Assembly: GCA_963706685.1 (NCBI GenBank)
Contig: CAVPMY010000005.1
Coordinates: 372,001-436,000 of the forward strand
Reading direction: 5' to 3'
DNA: 64,000 bases
Source of the DNA: CADEEN01 sp963706685
GTDB taxonomy: Bacteria; Pseudomonadota; Gammaproteobacteria; Burkholderiales; Burkholderiaceae_C
Shown: piece after piece, positions 26,146-34,458 of the stretch
How the letters are laid out: every line of letters starts with the position of its first letter
Position numbering within the stretch: position 1 is the first letter of the stretch
Program-made: the position numbers and the translations under genes
The notes under the pieces: generated by a model
What the model was told of the DNA's origin: nothing
Seen by the model: the letters and a program-made list of their open reading frames with translations, nothing else
The model's database searches: none

Positions 26146-26784
26146 ATGAGTGACGCACTCAACTTCCTCGTCAAGGCCCGCCCCGAAGCAATGGGGCATT
26201 ACTTCGGCTTTCTCAAGGATTGCGGCAAGCATCTCGATCCCAAGACACGCGACCTGATCTCGGTGATCACCAAGGTCCACGCGCAGACCGAGCGCGGGTT
26301 GCGGCAGTACCTCAACCGCGCGCTGCGCGACGGTTGCACAGCGGCCGAGGTGCTCGACGCGCTGCTGATGGCGTTTCCGGCGCTGGGCCTGGCCAAGATC
26401 GTGTGGGCGGTGGACGTCATCCTGGCCATGGACCTGCCGCAATTCCAGGCGGCCGAACTCGGCGGCGACGGCCAATGGCATGACGTGATGGCCGTGGCCG
26501 ATCTCGAACCGGGCGCCGTGACGCGCGTCGATTGCGACGGCCGCGGCCTGTTCGTGCACCACGCCGTTGACAACGCCGAGAGCGTCTGGAAGGTCTTCGA
26601 CAGCCGCTGCCCGCACCAGACCACCAATATCCCGCACCTCGCGCTCGACGGCACGACGCTGACCTGCCCGAAGCATGAATGGGCCTTCGACATTCGCAGC
26701 GGCCAATGCATTGCCAAAGGCGACACGCCGCTCAAGCGCTGGGACAGCCAGATCGTCGATAGCCGCCTGCAGGCCCGATGGTGA
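26146..26784 (+). CDS. AhpD-like carboxymuconolactone decarboxylase domain fused to a Rieske [2Fe-2S] domain
   Basis: 212 residues. Residues about 1-95 match the AhpD/CMD fold (LDPKTRDLISVITKVHAQTE; DGCTAAEVLDALLMAFPALG) but the CxxC redox pair of AhpD is absent. Residues about 120-205 are a Rieske domain with ligands in SRCPHQTTNIPH and TLTCPKHEWAFDI. The fusion suggests a small redox protein handling a thiol or sulfur compound, possibly cytoplasmic as no signal is seen. It heads a plus-strand row with a FadL-like porin, TusA, DsrE2 and a YeeE transporter. Confidence 0.87.
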   Translation: MSDALNFLVKARPEAMGHYFGFLKDCGKHLDPKTRDLISVITKVHAQTERGLRQYLNRALRDGCTAAEVLDALLMAFPALGLAKIVWAVDVILAMDLPQFQAAELGGDGQWHDVMAVADLEPGAVTRVDCDGRGLFVHHAVDNAESVWKVFDSRCPHQTTNIPHLALDGTTLTCPKHEWAFDIRSGQCIAKGDTPLKRWDSQIVDSRLQARW

Positions 26785-26845
26785 GACGCGTTGCACAGGC
26801 CCATTCATCAACCGGCGCCATGGCCGAACACGAGGAGAACCCACG

Positions 26846-28144
26846 ATGAAACGTCAGACACCGATCCTGCGGCTGCTGCCGCTGGCTGCGGCCTGCATGG
26901 CCGGCCCGGCGCTGGCCACCAACGGCTATTTCCCGCACGGCTATGGCATCAAGGCCATGGGCATGGGTGGAGTCTCGACGGCGCTGGCGCAGGACAGCCT
27001 GGGCGGCGCGACCAATCCGGCCGGCATGGTGTGGGCCGGCTCGCGCGTCGATCTCGGCGGTAACGTCTTCATGCCCAGGCGAGACGTCGAACGCAGCGAC
27101 GCACAGCCACCGGGCTCGCCGCTCAACGGCAAGGTCGACAGCGACCGCACCGCCTTTCTGATCCCGGAGTTCGGCTACAACCGCATGCTGAGCAGCGACC
27201 TGTCGCTCGGCGTCTCGGTCTACGGCAACGGCGGCATGAACACCACCTATCCGCAGGGCAACTTCAATTGCGGACAGGGCCCGGCCAACGCCCTGTGCGG
27301 CAGCGGTGAACTGGGCGTGGACCTGATGCAATTGATCGTCGCGCCGACGGTGGCCTACAAGATCACCCCGCAGCACGCCGTCGGCGTCGCGCTGCTGCTC
27401 GGCTACCAACGCTTCAAGGCGCAGGGACTGCAGGCCTTTGCCGGTACGCCGAACTTCTCGTCCGACCCGGCGCGTGTCACCAACAACGGCTATGACAGCT
27501 CCACCGGCATCGGCCTGCGCATCGGCTACCAGGGGCGACTCAGCGACAGCGTGACGATCGGCGCGGCGTATGCGCCGAAGATGAACATGGGCAAGTTCGA
27601 CAAGTACCGGGGCCTGTTCGCCGGCGGCGGCGACTTCGACATACCCTCGCACTACAGCATCGGCATCGCCTTCACGCCGACACCGGCCTGGACCCTGGCC
27701 CTGGACGTGGGCCGCATCAACTACAGCGACGTGGCCGCGGTCAACAACCCCAGTTCGCCGCAGCCGCCGGCCCAGCTGGGTGCGGCCAACGGGCCGGGCT
27801 TCGGCTGGCAGGACATCGACGTCGTCAAGATCGGTGCGGCCTGGCGCCTGTCCGACGCACTGACGCTGCGCGTCGGCTACAACCGGGGCGACAACCCGAT
27901 CAGGGCGGCCGATGTCACCTTCAACATCCTGGCCCCCGGCGTGATGAAGGACCATTACACCGCCGGCTTCACCTGGGCGCTCGACAAGGACAGCGAGATC
28001 AGCGGCGCCTTGATGGTTGCGCCGCGTCAGACCGTCCGCGGCTCGTCGCTGTTCAATGGCCTGTTCGGCCCGGGCGCGGGCGGCAACGAAACCATCGGCA
28101 TGAAGCAGACCAGCATCGGCCTGGCCTGGGGCCGCAAGTTCTGA
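26846..28144 (+). CDS. FadL/OmpP1-family outer-membrane channel
   Basis: 432 residues with a signal peptide (LLPLAAACMAGPALA) and a mature start TNGYFPHGYGIKAMGMGGVS, the hallmark of FadL-type proteins. The rest is beta-rich and ends in phenylalanine (WGRKF), as outer-membrane barrels do. FadL channels take up hydrophobic molecules. Next to tusA, dsrE2 and a YeeE transporter, uptake of a hydrophobic sulfur compound is possible (inference). It starts after GAGGAGAA, about 60 bases from the AhpD-Rieske gene. Confidence 0.92.
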   Translation: MKRQTPILRLLPLAAACMAGPALATNGYFPHGYGIKAMGMGGVSTALAQDSLGGATNPAGMVWAGSRVDLGGNVFMPRRDVERSDAQPPGSPLNGKVDSDRTAFLIPEFGYNRMLSSDLSLGVSVYGNGGMNTTYPQGNFNCGQGPANALCGSGELGVDLMQLIVAPTVAYKITPQHAVGVALLLGYQRFKAQGLQAFAGTPNFSSDPARVTNNGYDSSTGIGLRIGYQGRLSDSVTIGAAYAPKMNMGKFDKYRGLFAGGGDFDIPSHYSIGIAFTPTPAWTLALDVGRINYSDVAAVNNPSSPQPPAQLGAANGPGFGWQDIDVVKIGAAWRLSDALTLRVGYNRGDNPIRAADVTFNILAPGVMKDHYTAGFTWALDKDSEISGALMVAPRQTVRGSSLFNGLFGPGAGGNETIGMKQTSIGLAWGRKF

Positions 28145-28170
28145 AGGCAGGCGAACTCAAGGAGACTCGA

Positions 28171-28398
28171 ATGGACTACGACAAGGAATTCGATGCATCA
28201 GGGCTGGCCTGCCCGATGCCGATCGTGAAGACGAAGAAGTCGCTGGCCGACATGGCCTCAGGCCAGGTTCTGCGCGTGATCGCCACCGATCCGGGCTCGG
28301 TGTGCGACATGCAGGCCTTTGCCGAGCAGACCGGCAACACACTGCTGTCATCGACCACCGAGAACAGCAAGTACGTCTTCCTGTTGAAGAAAGGCTGA
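28171..28398 (+). CDS. tusA: TusA sulfur-carrier protein
   Basis: 75 residues, with the CPxP motif at Cys14 (GLACPMPIVKTKKSL). TusA accepts persulfide sulfur from rhodanese or DsrE2-type proteins and delivers it to DsrEFH and DsrC. A second cysteine is in GSVCDMQAF. It is one base from dsrE2, which is a common pairing in sulfur oxidisers. An AAGGAGA site precedes the ATG. Confidence 0.95.
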   Translation: MDYDKEFDASGLACPMPIVKTKKSLADMASGQVLRVIATDPGSVCDMQAFAEQTGNTLLSSTTENSKYVFLLKKG

Positions 28399-28399
28399 A

Positions 28400-28870
28400 A
28401 TGGCAGCGAAGAAGATGGCGATCATCGCCACCAAGGGTGCGCTCGACATGGCGTACCCGCCGCTGATCCTGGCCTCGACGGCGGCGGCGCTGGGCTGGGA
28501 GGTGCAGGTCTTCTTCACCTTCTACGGCCTGCAGTTGCTGCGCAAGGACCTGAGCGGCATCGCCATCAGCCCGCTGGCCAACCCGGCGATGCCGATGCCC
28601 GTGCCGATGCCGGTGGTCGTGCAGATGTTGCCCGGCATGGAATGGATGGCGACGACGATGATGAAGGCCAAGATGAAGAAGAAGGGCGTGGCCTCGCTCG
28701 AGGAGCTGCGCTCGGTCTGCGTCGAGTCCGACGTCAAGTTCATCGCCTGCCAGATGACGGTCGATCTGTTCGACTTCCAGAAGAGCGATTTCATCGACGC
28801 CATCGAGTACGGCGGCGCGGCCACGTTCATGAAGTTTGCCGGCGAGAGCGACGTCTGCCTGTTCATCTGA
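28400..28870 (+). CDS. dsrE2: DsrE2-family protein (peroxiredoxin-like DsrE/F)
   Basis: 156 residues. KMAIIATKGALDMAYPPLIL and FFTFYGLQLLRKD are typical of DsrE2, as are the methionine-rich hydrophobic stretches around residues 60-95 that may associate with the membrane. Cysteines in SVCVES, IACQMT and SDVCLF include the likely sulfur-accepting residue (IACQMTVDLF). It passes sulfur to or from TusA. The gene ends where a repeat with terminal inverted ends begins. Confidence 0.92.
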   Translation: MAAKKMAIIATKGALDMAYPPLILASTAAALGWEVQVFFTFYGLQLLRKDLSGIAISPLANPAMPMPVPMPVVVQMLPGMEWMATTMMKAKMKKKGVASLEELRSVCVESDVKFIACQMTVDLFDFQKSDFIDAIEYGGAATFMKFAGESDVCLFI

Positions 28871-29142
28871 CTAGGGCCTGTTCACGCTACGGAGACGGGA
28901 TGCGTTGCCACCACAAACGGCGCCAGCTAGGCGCAAAACGAAGCTGGGTTCGGGACCCAGCGAGGCTTTGCAACGACGCGGGCGCCGTTTGTGGTGGCAA
29001 CCCGTACGGGAAAGGGGCTGTGAGGGCGCATGGCGGCGTTGCGCTCCTAGCCAAGGCGTCAAGCCTTGGCGTCGTCGCGCGCCTTGCCCTGCGCCCTCAC
29101 AGCCCCTTTCGCACCCGCCTGCGTAGTGTGAACAGGCCCTAG
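28871..29142. mobile_element. MITE-like element with terminal inverted repeats
   Basis: The 272-base segment starts CTAGGGCCTGTTCACGCTAC and ends in its inverted complement with one mismatch (GTAGTGTGAACAGGCCCTAG). Inside are further inverted arms: GTTGCCACCACAAACGGCGCC with its complement about 75 bases on, and GGGGCTGTGAGGGCGCA with its complement near the right end. There is no transposase, so it would be non-autonomous. It separates dsrE2 from yeeE and may affect read-through. CTAG at both ends could be target-derived. Confidence 0.8.
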
Positions 29143-29154
29143 CCGGGCTGCGCC

Positions 29155-30279
29155 ATGGATGCCACAGCCAACCAGATCGCCAATGTCGTCGTCTGGGGCG
29201 GCTTCGCGCTGGCCTTCGTCTTCGGGTTGATCGCCAACAAGACCAACTTCTGCACCATGGGGGCGCTGTCGGACATCGTCAACATGGGCCACTGGGGCCG
29301 CATGCGCATGTGGCTGCTGGCGATTGCCGTGGCCATCGTCGGCGCGACCGTGCTGGCCTACACCGGCCAGGTCGATCTGTCCAAGGCCACCGCGCAGCGG
29401 CCGACCCTGCCCTGGCTGTCGATGCTGGTCGGCGGCTTGACGTTCGGCATCGGCATGACGCTCAGCGGCGGCTGCGCCAACAAGAACCTGATCCGCGTCG
29501 GCGGCGGCAGCGTGCGTTCGATCGTCGTCCTGGTGTTTCTCGGCATCGCGTCGTACATGACGCTCAAGGGTCTGTTCGGCCAGTGGCGCGCCAGCTGGCT
29601 CGACCCGGTGGCTGTCAACCTCGCCGAGCTGGGCTGGAAGGACCAGGGCCTGGCCACGGCCGTGTCGCGCCTGACCGGCCTGGCCGCCGAGCCCGCGCTG
29701 TTGGGGACGGCGGCGGCGCTGGTGCTGGCCTTGCTGATCTTCGTCTTCAAGGACAAGCGCTTTCGCAGCAATGGGACGCAGATTCTCGGCGCCGTCGTCA
29801 TCGGCGCACTGGTGGCCGGCGGCTGGTACGTCAGCGGCCACCTGGGTTTTGGCGAGAACCCGCAAACCCTCGAGTACGTCTTCTTCGGCACCAACTCTCG
29901 CACCGTCGAGTCGCTGAGTTTTGTCGGTCCGATGGCCTTCGGTCTGGAGCTGCTGATGCTGTGGACCGACCAGTCGCTGCACGTCACGTTCGGCATCGCC
30001 AGCGTGCTCGGCGTGGTTCTCGGCTCGGCCACCTATGCCATTGCGACAAAGCGTTTTCGCTGGGAAGGCTTCGCGTCGTTGACTGACCTGCGCAACCAGC
30101 TCGTCGGCGCCTTGTTGATGGGCTTCGGCGGCGTCACCGCACTCGGCTGCACCGTGGGCCAGGGCTTGTCGGGCGTCTCGACCCTGGCCATCGGTTCCTT
30201 CATCGCGATGGCCGGCATCATCGCCGGATCGGTGGCGACCTTGAAGCTCATGCTCTGGCGCGAGGAACAAGTCGGCTGA
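29155..30279 (+). CDS. YeeE/YedE-family (thiosulfate-type) membrane transporter
   Basis: 374 residues with about nine membrane segments. The conserved cysteines of the family, which in TsuA line the thiosulfate path, are seen in NKTNFCTMGALSD, SGGCANKNLIRV and ALGCTVGQGLSG. It probably imports thiosulfate or another sulfane-sulfur compound for the TusA/DsrE2 relay. The frame is intact. It follows the MITE-like element by twelve bases. Confidence 0.92.
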   Translation: MDATANQIANVVVWGGFALAFVFGLIANKTNFCTMGALSDIVNMGHWGRMRMWLLAIAVAIVGATVLAYTGQVDLSKATAQRPTLPWLSMLVGGLTFGIGMTLSGGCANKNLIRVGGGSVRSIVVLVFLGIASYMTLKGLFGQWRASWLDPVAVNLAELGWKDQGLATAVSRLTGLAAEPALLGTAAALVLALLIFVFKDKRFRSNGTQILGAVVIGALVAGGWYVSGHLGFGENPQTLEYVFFGTNSRTVESLSFVGPMAFGLELLMLWTDQSLHVTFGIASVLGVVLGSATYAIATKRFRWEGFASLTDLRNQLVGALLMGFGGVTALGCTVGQGLSGVSTLAIGSFIAMAGIIAGSVATLKLMLWREEQVG

Positions 30280-30360
30280 CCTGCATCAAGCCTCAGTGCA
30301 AGCCACGTCCCTAAACTGGATTGCCGGCCACAAGGTGAATGCCGGCATGCAACGCACACC

Positions 30361-30999
30361 GTGACGGAATCTCTACTCGACCAGTGGGGCGAAAACGGCA
30401 GCCTGGCCCTCGGCGCGTTGCTTATCGGCATCGCCTTCGGCTTCCTCGCCCAGCGCTCGCGCTCGCTGACCGGCGCCCTGTCGCCACTGCGCATGGCGAT
30501 ATCCGAAGGGTGGACGATCGACGGCGGCACCTCGCGCGATCTGATTGCCCGCACCGGCATCGGCCATGGCGGCGCGCTGGCCTTCGGTGCGTTGTGGCTC
30601 GGCGCCGCCATCGTCTGGGCGCATCGGCAGCGCGTGGCGGTCTGGGGCTGGGCCGGCGCCATCGGTGTCGGCCTGTCGGTGGCGGCCGCCTGGTGGTTCA
30701 CCTATGCGGTGTCGAGGGTCGCATTCGATCCGCACCCGATCCAGGCCCTGAGCTTCACCGGGCCCTCGGCCGAGGTCTTGAACCGCGTGTTGGCCGGCGG
30801 TTGCGCCGTCGGTGCGGCGCTGTCGGGCGCGGCCGTCCTCACCGCAACATCGTGGGTCACGCTGATCGCGATGTGGGCCAGCGCCGCATTGACCGATCGC
30901 CTCGTCGATCAACAGGTCCAAGGGCCGCTGGATCAATCGGTGCCCGGCACCGTTCAACACACGCCAACGCAGGGTGCGACCGCTGGCGCGTGCGGTTGA
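30361..30999 (+). CDS. Shortened YeeE/YedE-family protein, possibly degenerate
   Basis: 212 residues from a GTG at 30361. The N terminus (LIGIAFGFLAQRSRSLTGAL) and the C-terminal piece (LAGGCAVGAALSGAAVLTAT then WASAALTDRLVDQ) match YeeE/YedE proteins of about 350 residues, and SFTGPSAEVLNRVL matches the middle. The N-terminal cysteine block and the segment between NRVL and AGGCAVG are missing, so more than a hundred residues appear deleted internally. It may be a remnant or a half-transporter that works with the gene upstream. No frame shift is needed to read it. Confidence 0.62.
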   Translation: MTESLLDQWGENGSLALGALLIGIAFGFLAQRSRSLTGALSPLRMAISEGWTIDGGTSRDLIARTGIGHGGALAFGALWLGAAIVWAHRQRVAVWGWAGAIGVGLSVAAAWWFTYAVSRVAFDPHPIQALSFTGPSAEVLNRVLAGGCAVGAALSGAAVLTATSWVTLIAMWASAALTDRLVDQQVQGPLDQSVPGTVQHTPTQGATAGACG

Positions 31000-31060
31000 A
31001 GACAGAGCCACCCCTTGGCCCGATGCAATGACTCGCAATACAGTGGCGCAACTAGACGGC

Positions 31061-31648
31061 ATGCACATGACCAAGAAAGCAGACATACCAGCAGTGCGGT
31101 CGCATGGCCCTGGCCGGGTGTCGGCGCGACGCCGTGCCTTGATCCTCGGTGCCGCCGGGCTCGGCGTCGGCGGCGGCGTGTGGGCGCAAGCGCCGCGTCA
31201 AGGCTCCGCCAGTGGTGGCGGCGCGCCACTGCCGGCCATCGGCCAGGCGCTCGCATTGCCTGACCAAGTCGAACTGCTCGACGGCTCGACGCTGCGGCCG
31301 CTGCACGACCGCAGCAAGGTGCTGGTGCTGTACTGGTGGGCCAGCTGGTGTCCGTTCTGTGCGATCCAGAGCCCCATGATGGACAAGCTGTGGCGAACGC
31401 GGCGCGACGGCGGCCTGCAGATGCTGGGCCTGTCGATCGACAAGAAGCGCGAGGACGCCGTCGCCTACCTGCGCGCCAAGGGCTATGCCTTTGCTTCGAC
31501 GCTGGTCACGCCGCAGATCGAGACGATCCTGCCGCGGGCGAAAGGCCTGCCGGTCACCGTGGTCCTGGGCCGTGACGGCAAGGTGGTGATGGCCGAAGCC
31601 GGCCAGCTGTTTGCCGAAGACATCGACGAGATCGCGCGCTTCCTGTAG
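31061..31648 (+). CDS. TlpA/ResA-like periplasmic thioredoxin
   Basis: About 195 residues; starts at 31028, 31061 and 31067 are all possible. A twin-arginine-like or Sec signal (SARRRALILGAAGLGVGGGV) is followed by a thioredoxin fold with the active site WASWCPFCAIQSPMM and cis-proline region GLPVTVVLGRDGK. Such proteins reduce disulfides or persulfides in the periplasm. It is convergent with the rhodanese gene, seven bases away. Confidence 0.87.
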   Translation: MHMTKKADIPAVRSHGPGRVSARRRALILGAAGLGVGGGVWAQAPRQGSASGGGAPLPAIGQALALPDQVELLDGSTLRPLHDRSKVLVLYWWASWCPFCAIQSPMMDKLWRTRRDGGLQMLGLSIDKKREDAVAYLRAKGYAFASTLVTPQIETILPRAKGLPVTVVLGRDGKVVMAEAGQLFAEDIDEIARFL

Positions 31649-31655
31649 CGCTGCC

Positions 31656-32123
31656 TCAGCCCTCGGCGGCGGCTGCGTCCGGTGCCGCAACGGCGGCTTG
31701 CAGTTTTTTCCATTCCTGGAAGCCTCCGGCCACCGACAGCGCCTTGGGGTAACCCAGCGAGCGCAACAGCGACGCTGCCGCGATGCTGCGCCGGCCGCTG
31801 TTGCAGATGCACAGCAGCACATGGTCGCGCGTGTGGTGCAGCCGGTTGATCATCGTGAAGAAGCTCATCGCGTCGATGTCCTTCGGCTGGCCGGCGTCGA
31901 GGATGTCCTGCTCGTCGTCGTTCAGGGCGTGACCGAGCATGCGCTTGACCTCGAACAGCGGGATGTGCACGGTGTCGGGGATCGTGCCTTTCATCTCGAG
32001 CTCGAAGGACTGGCGGATGTCGATCATCGTCGCCAGGCCGAGCTGGCAGAGTTCGAGCGCCGTCGGCAATGTGATCTCGAGACCTTCGCGCTCGGCCTGA
32101 CCCACCGCTTCGTCTGCATGCAT
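31656..32123 (-). CDS. Rhodanese-domain sulfurtransferase
   Basis: 155 residues from the ATG at 32123 after AAGGGACGG. A single rhodanese domain with the active-site loop LLCICNSGRRSIAAA (nucleophile is the second cysteine) and ATMIDIRQSFELEMKGTIPD, AGGFQEWKKLQ. It transfers sulfane sulfur, plausibly to TusA. No signal peptide, so cytoplasmic. It is divergent from the DsrM-like gene. Confidence 0.9.
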   Translation of the reverse strand: MHADEAVGQAEREGLEITLPTALELCQLGLATMIDIRQSFELEMKGTIPDTVHIPLFEVKRMLGHALNDDEQDILDAGQPKDIDAMSFFTMINRLHHTRDHVLLCICNSGRRSIAAASLLRSLGYPKALSVAGGFQEWKKLQAAVAAPDAAAAEG

Positions 32124-32381
32124 GTTGCCGTCCCTTGACACACGGAGCTGAAACACAGGCATGGTATTCCTACCGCCGCTGCCTCACACACCACCGGCAC
32201 GGATCACCAGCAGCTCGACACCGCAGGAGCGGCAGAGCACCTGCCGACCCGTCGCGCGGATCGCGCTGCTGGCGTGCCGTTGATCACGATCAACCGCGCA
32301 CTGCGCGGGATTCCTATGCTTGGCGCATTGCCATCGCAACGAGCGCAAGCCCTGCTGGGCGTAGGCGCCAAAGGAAAAAGT

Positions 32382-33066
32382 TTGGACCTGCTCGACATCG
32401 CCCGCGGCCCTGCCCTCGTCTTTGCCATCGCCGTGTTCGTGCTGGGATCGCTGTGGCGCCTGGTCGGCGTGCTGCGCCTGCCGCGCATGCGCGATCTGTC
32501 GCCGGCCCGTGCGGGCGCACCAGGCCGATGCGGCGGCCGCCGGACATGCCATCGTGCGCGGCATGTGGCCGCGCCCGGCGTTCTCGCAGCGCACGCGCTA
32601 CATCACCATCAACGGCTACATCTATCACATCGGTCTGGCGCTGGTGTTCTTCGGCTACGCGCCGCACATCGCCTTCGTCCATCGCATCAGCGGCCTGTCG
32701 TGGCCGGCGTTGCCTGACGTGGTGATGTATCTCGCTGCGGCAGCCAGCATCGTCTCGCTGCTGCTCGCCCTGGCCTTGCGCGTTACCGACCCGGTGCGCA
32801 AGAAGATCTCCGGCGCCGACGACTGGATCACCTGGGCCATCGTCTTCCTGCCCCTTATCACCGGCATGGCGGTGCTGATCGAACCTTCGCAGGCCATCCT
32901 GGCGCACAAGCACACCGTCTACCGCGGCCCGGTGGCCGTGCACCTGCTGTCGCTGGAATTGCTGCTGGTGTGGTTTCCGTTCGGCAAGCTGATGCATGCC
33001 TTCCTGTTCGCGTTCTCGCGCGGCGCCACCGGCGTTCGTTTCGGCCATCGGGGAGTGCCGGTGTGA
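32382..33066 (+). CDS. DsrM/NarI-like membrane cytochrome b (one frame disruption)
   Basis: About 227 residues; a TTG start at 32382 is preferred because AAGGAAAA lies just upstream. The N-terminal membrane segment (ALVFAIAVFVLGSLWRLVGV) and the rest (YIYHIGLALVFFGYAPHIAF; VVMYLAAAASIVSLLLALAL; WAIVFLPLITGMAVL; LHAFLF-type end) lie in two frames joined near 32510 by one base. Histidines in YIYHIGLAL, VAVHLLSLELLL and KLMHAF are heme b candidates. The stop overlaps the next gene. With that gene it forms a second DsrM/DsrK-like unit. Confidence 0.85.
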
Positions 33067-34391
33067 GCAGCACAACCAGCCTGAGGCCCGCCTTCGACAA
33101 ACAGGGCCAGCAAAGCGATGAGCAGCGCGTCGATGCCGCCATCGGCAGCTTCGTGCGCGAGTTCGGCGTCACGACCGCACTGCACCTGGAAGCCTGCGTG
33201 CACTGCGGCCTGTGCGCCGACGCCTGCCATTTCCAGCTGTCCACGGGCGATGCCAAGTACACGCCGGTGCTCAAGCTCGAGCCGCTGCGCCGCGCCTACC
33301 TGCGCCAGGCCAGCCCGTTCGCGCCGCTGGTGCGTGCGCTCGGGCTGGCAAAGAAGCCGGGCATCGCCGAACTGCAGGACTGGCAGGAGCTGATCTACGA
33401 CTCGTGCAACATGTGCGGCCGCTGCACGCTGGCCTGCCCGATGGGCATCGACATCGCCGAGCTGGTCAAGGAAGCGCGCCACGGCATGTTCAAGGCCGGG
33501 CTGGTTCCCGAACGGCTGGCGCTGATGGACCGCGCGGCGCAGCAGTGGGGCAGCACCGCGACGCCGGGCGAAGACCTGCCCGACATCCTGGCCGATGCCG
33601 TCGAGCAGCATGGCGTGCCGATCCCCTGCGATCTGCAGCAAGCCGACATGCTGGTCACCGCCGCGCCGGCCGAGCTCGGCGAGCACACCAAGGCGCTGGC
33701 CGCCGCAGCCAAGATCCTCAACCGCACCGGCGTCAAGTGGACCATGCACCAGGGCGGCTTCGACGCCTCCAACATCGGCTTCAACAACGGCGACCTGGCG
33801 TTGCAGGAAAAGCTGACGCGCGCGCTGGTCGACACCGCCGTCAAGATCGGCGCCAAGACCATCCTGCTGCCCGAATGCGGCCATGCCTACGGCGCTGCGC
33901 GCTGGGAGGCCGCGAAGTGGTACGGCCAGGCGCTGCCGGTGCGCGTCATCCACATGACCGAGTTCCTCGACGAGGAACTGGCGGCGGGCCGCATCCGCGT
34001 CAACCGCATCGGCGAGTCGGCGACCTTTCACGACCCCTGCCAGATCGTGCGCCGCGGTGGCCTGGAAGCGGCGGCGCGACGCGTGCTGGCGGCCCTCGGT
34101 TTCGAATTGATCGAGTTGCAGGACCACGGCCTGACCGGCTTTTGCTGCGGCGGCGGTGGCGGCGTGGTCTCGAACCAGCGCGCCACGCCGTTGCGCCACA
34201 AGGTCTTCGAAATCAAGCAGCAACAGGTCGACGCCACCGGCGCCAAGCACTTCGTGACCAGTTGCGGCCAGTGCCGCATCACGCTCGAGATGGGCGCCAA
34301 GCATGCGCAGTGGAACAAGCCGATCGAAAGCCTCGTCGAGCTGGTGGCCGACAACCTGCTTGACGAACCGGCGGCGCAGCGCACAGCGTAG
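33063..34391 (+). CDS. DsrK/HdrD-like Fe-S protein, second copy type
   Basis: 442 residues from a GTG at 33063. It has CVHCGLCADACH (about residue 43), CNMCGRCTLACPMGID (about 120), the CCG-type sequences LPECGHAYGAARW and HDPCQIVRRGG, GFCCGGGGGVVSNQ and TSCGQCRITLEMG. These are the two [4Fe-4S] centres and the catalytic cluster of HdrD/DsrK proteins. It differs clearly from the dsrK at 13.8 kb. Together with the cytochrome b it may reduce or oxidise a disulfide or persulfide with quinone as the partner. No heme or Fe-S periplasmic partner genes follow. Confidence 0.9.
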   Translation: MSSTTSLRPAFDKQGQQSDEQRVDAAIGSFVREFGVTTALHLEACVHCGLCADACHFQLSTGDAKYTPVLKLEPLRRAYLRQASPFAPLVRALGLAKKPGIAELQDWQELIYDSCNMCGRCTLACPMGIDIAELVKEARHGMFKAGLVPERLALMDRAAQQWGSTATPGEDLPDILADAVEQHGVPIPCDLQQADMLVTAAPAELGEHTKALAAAAKILNRTGVKWTMHQGGFDASNIGFNNGDLALQEKLTRALVDTAVKIGAKTILLPECGHAYGAARWEAAKWYGQALPVRVIHMTEFLDEELAAGRIRVNRIGESATFHDPCQIVRRGGLEAAARRVLAALGFELIELQDHGLTGFCCGGGGGVVSNQRATPLRHKVFEIKQQQVDATGAKHFVTSCGQCRITLEMGAKHAQWNKPIESLVELVADNLLDEPAAQRTA

Positions 34392-34458
34392 CTCGCCGGC
34401 GACGGTCCATGCGCAGCCGCAGCGCGGCAACGCAGTCGATGAGTTCAACGCCAGGCTC

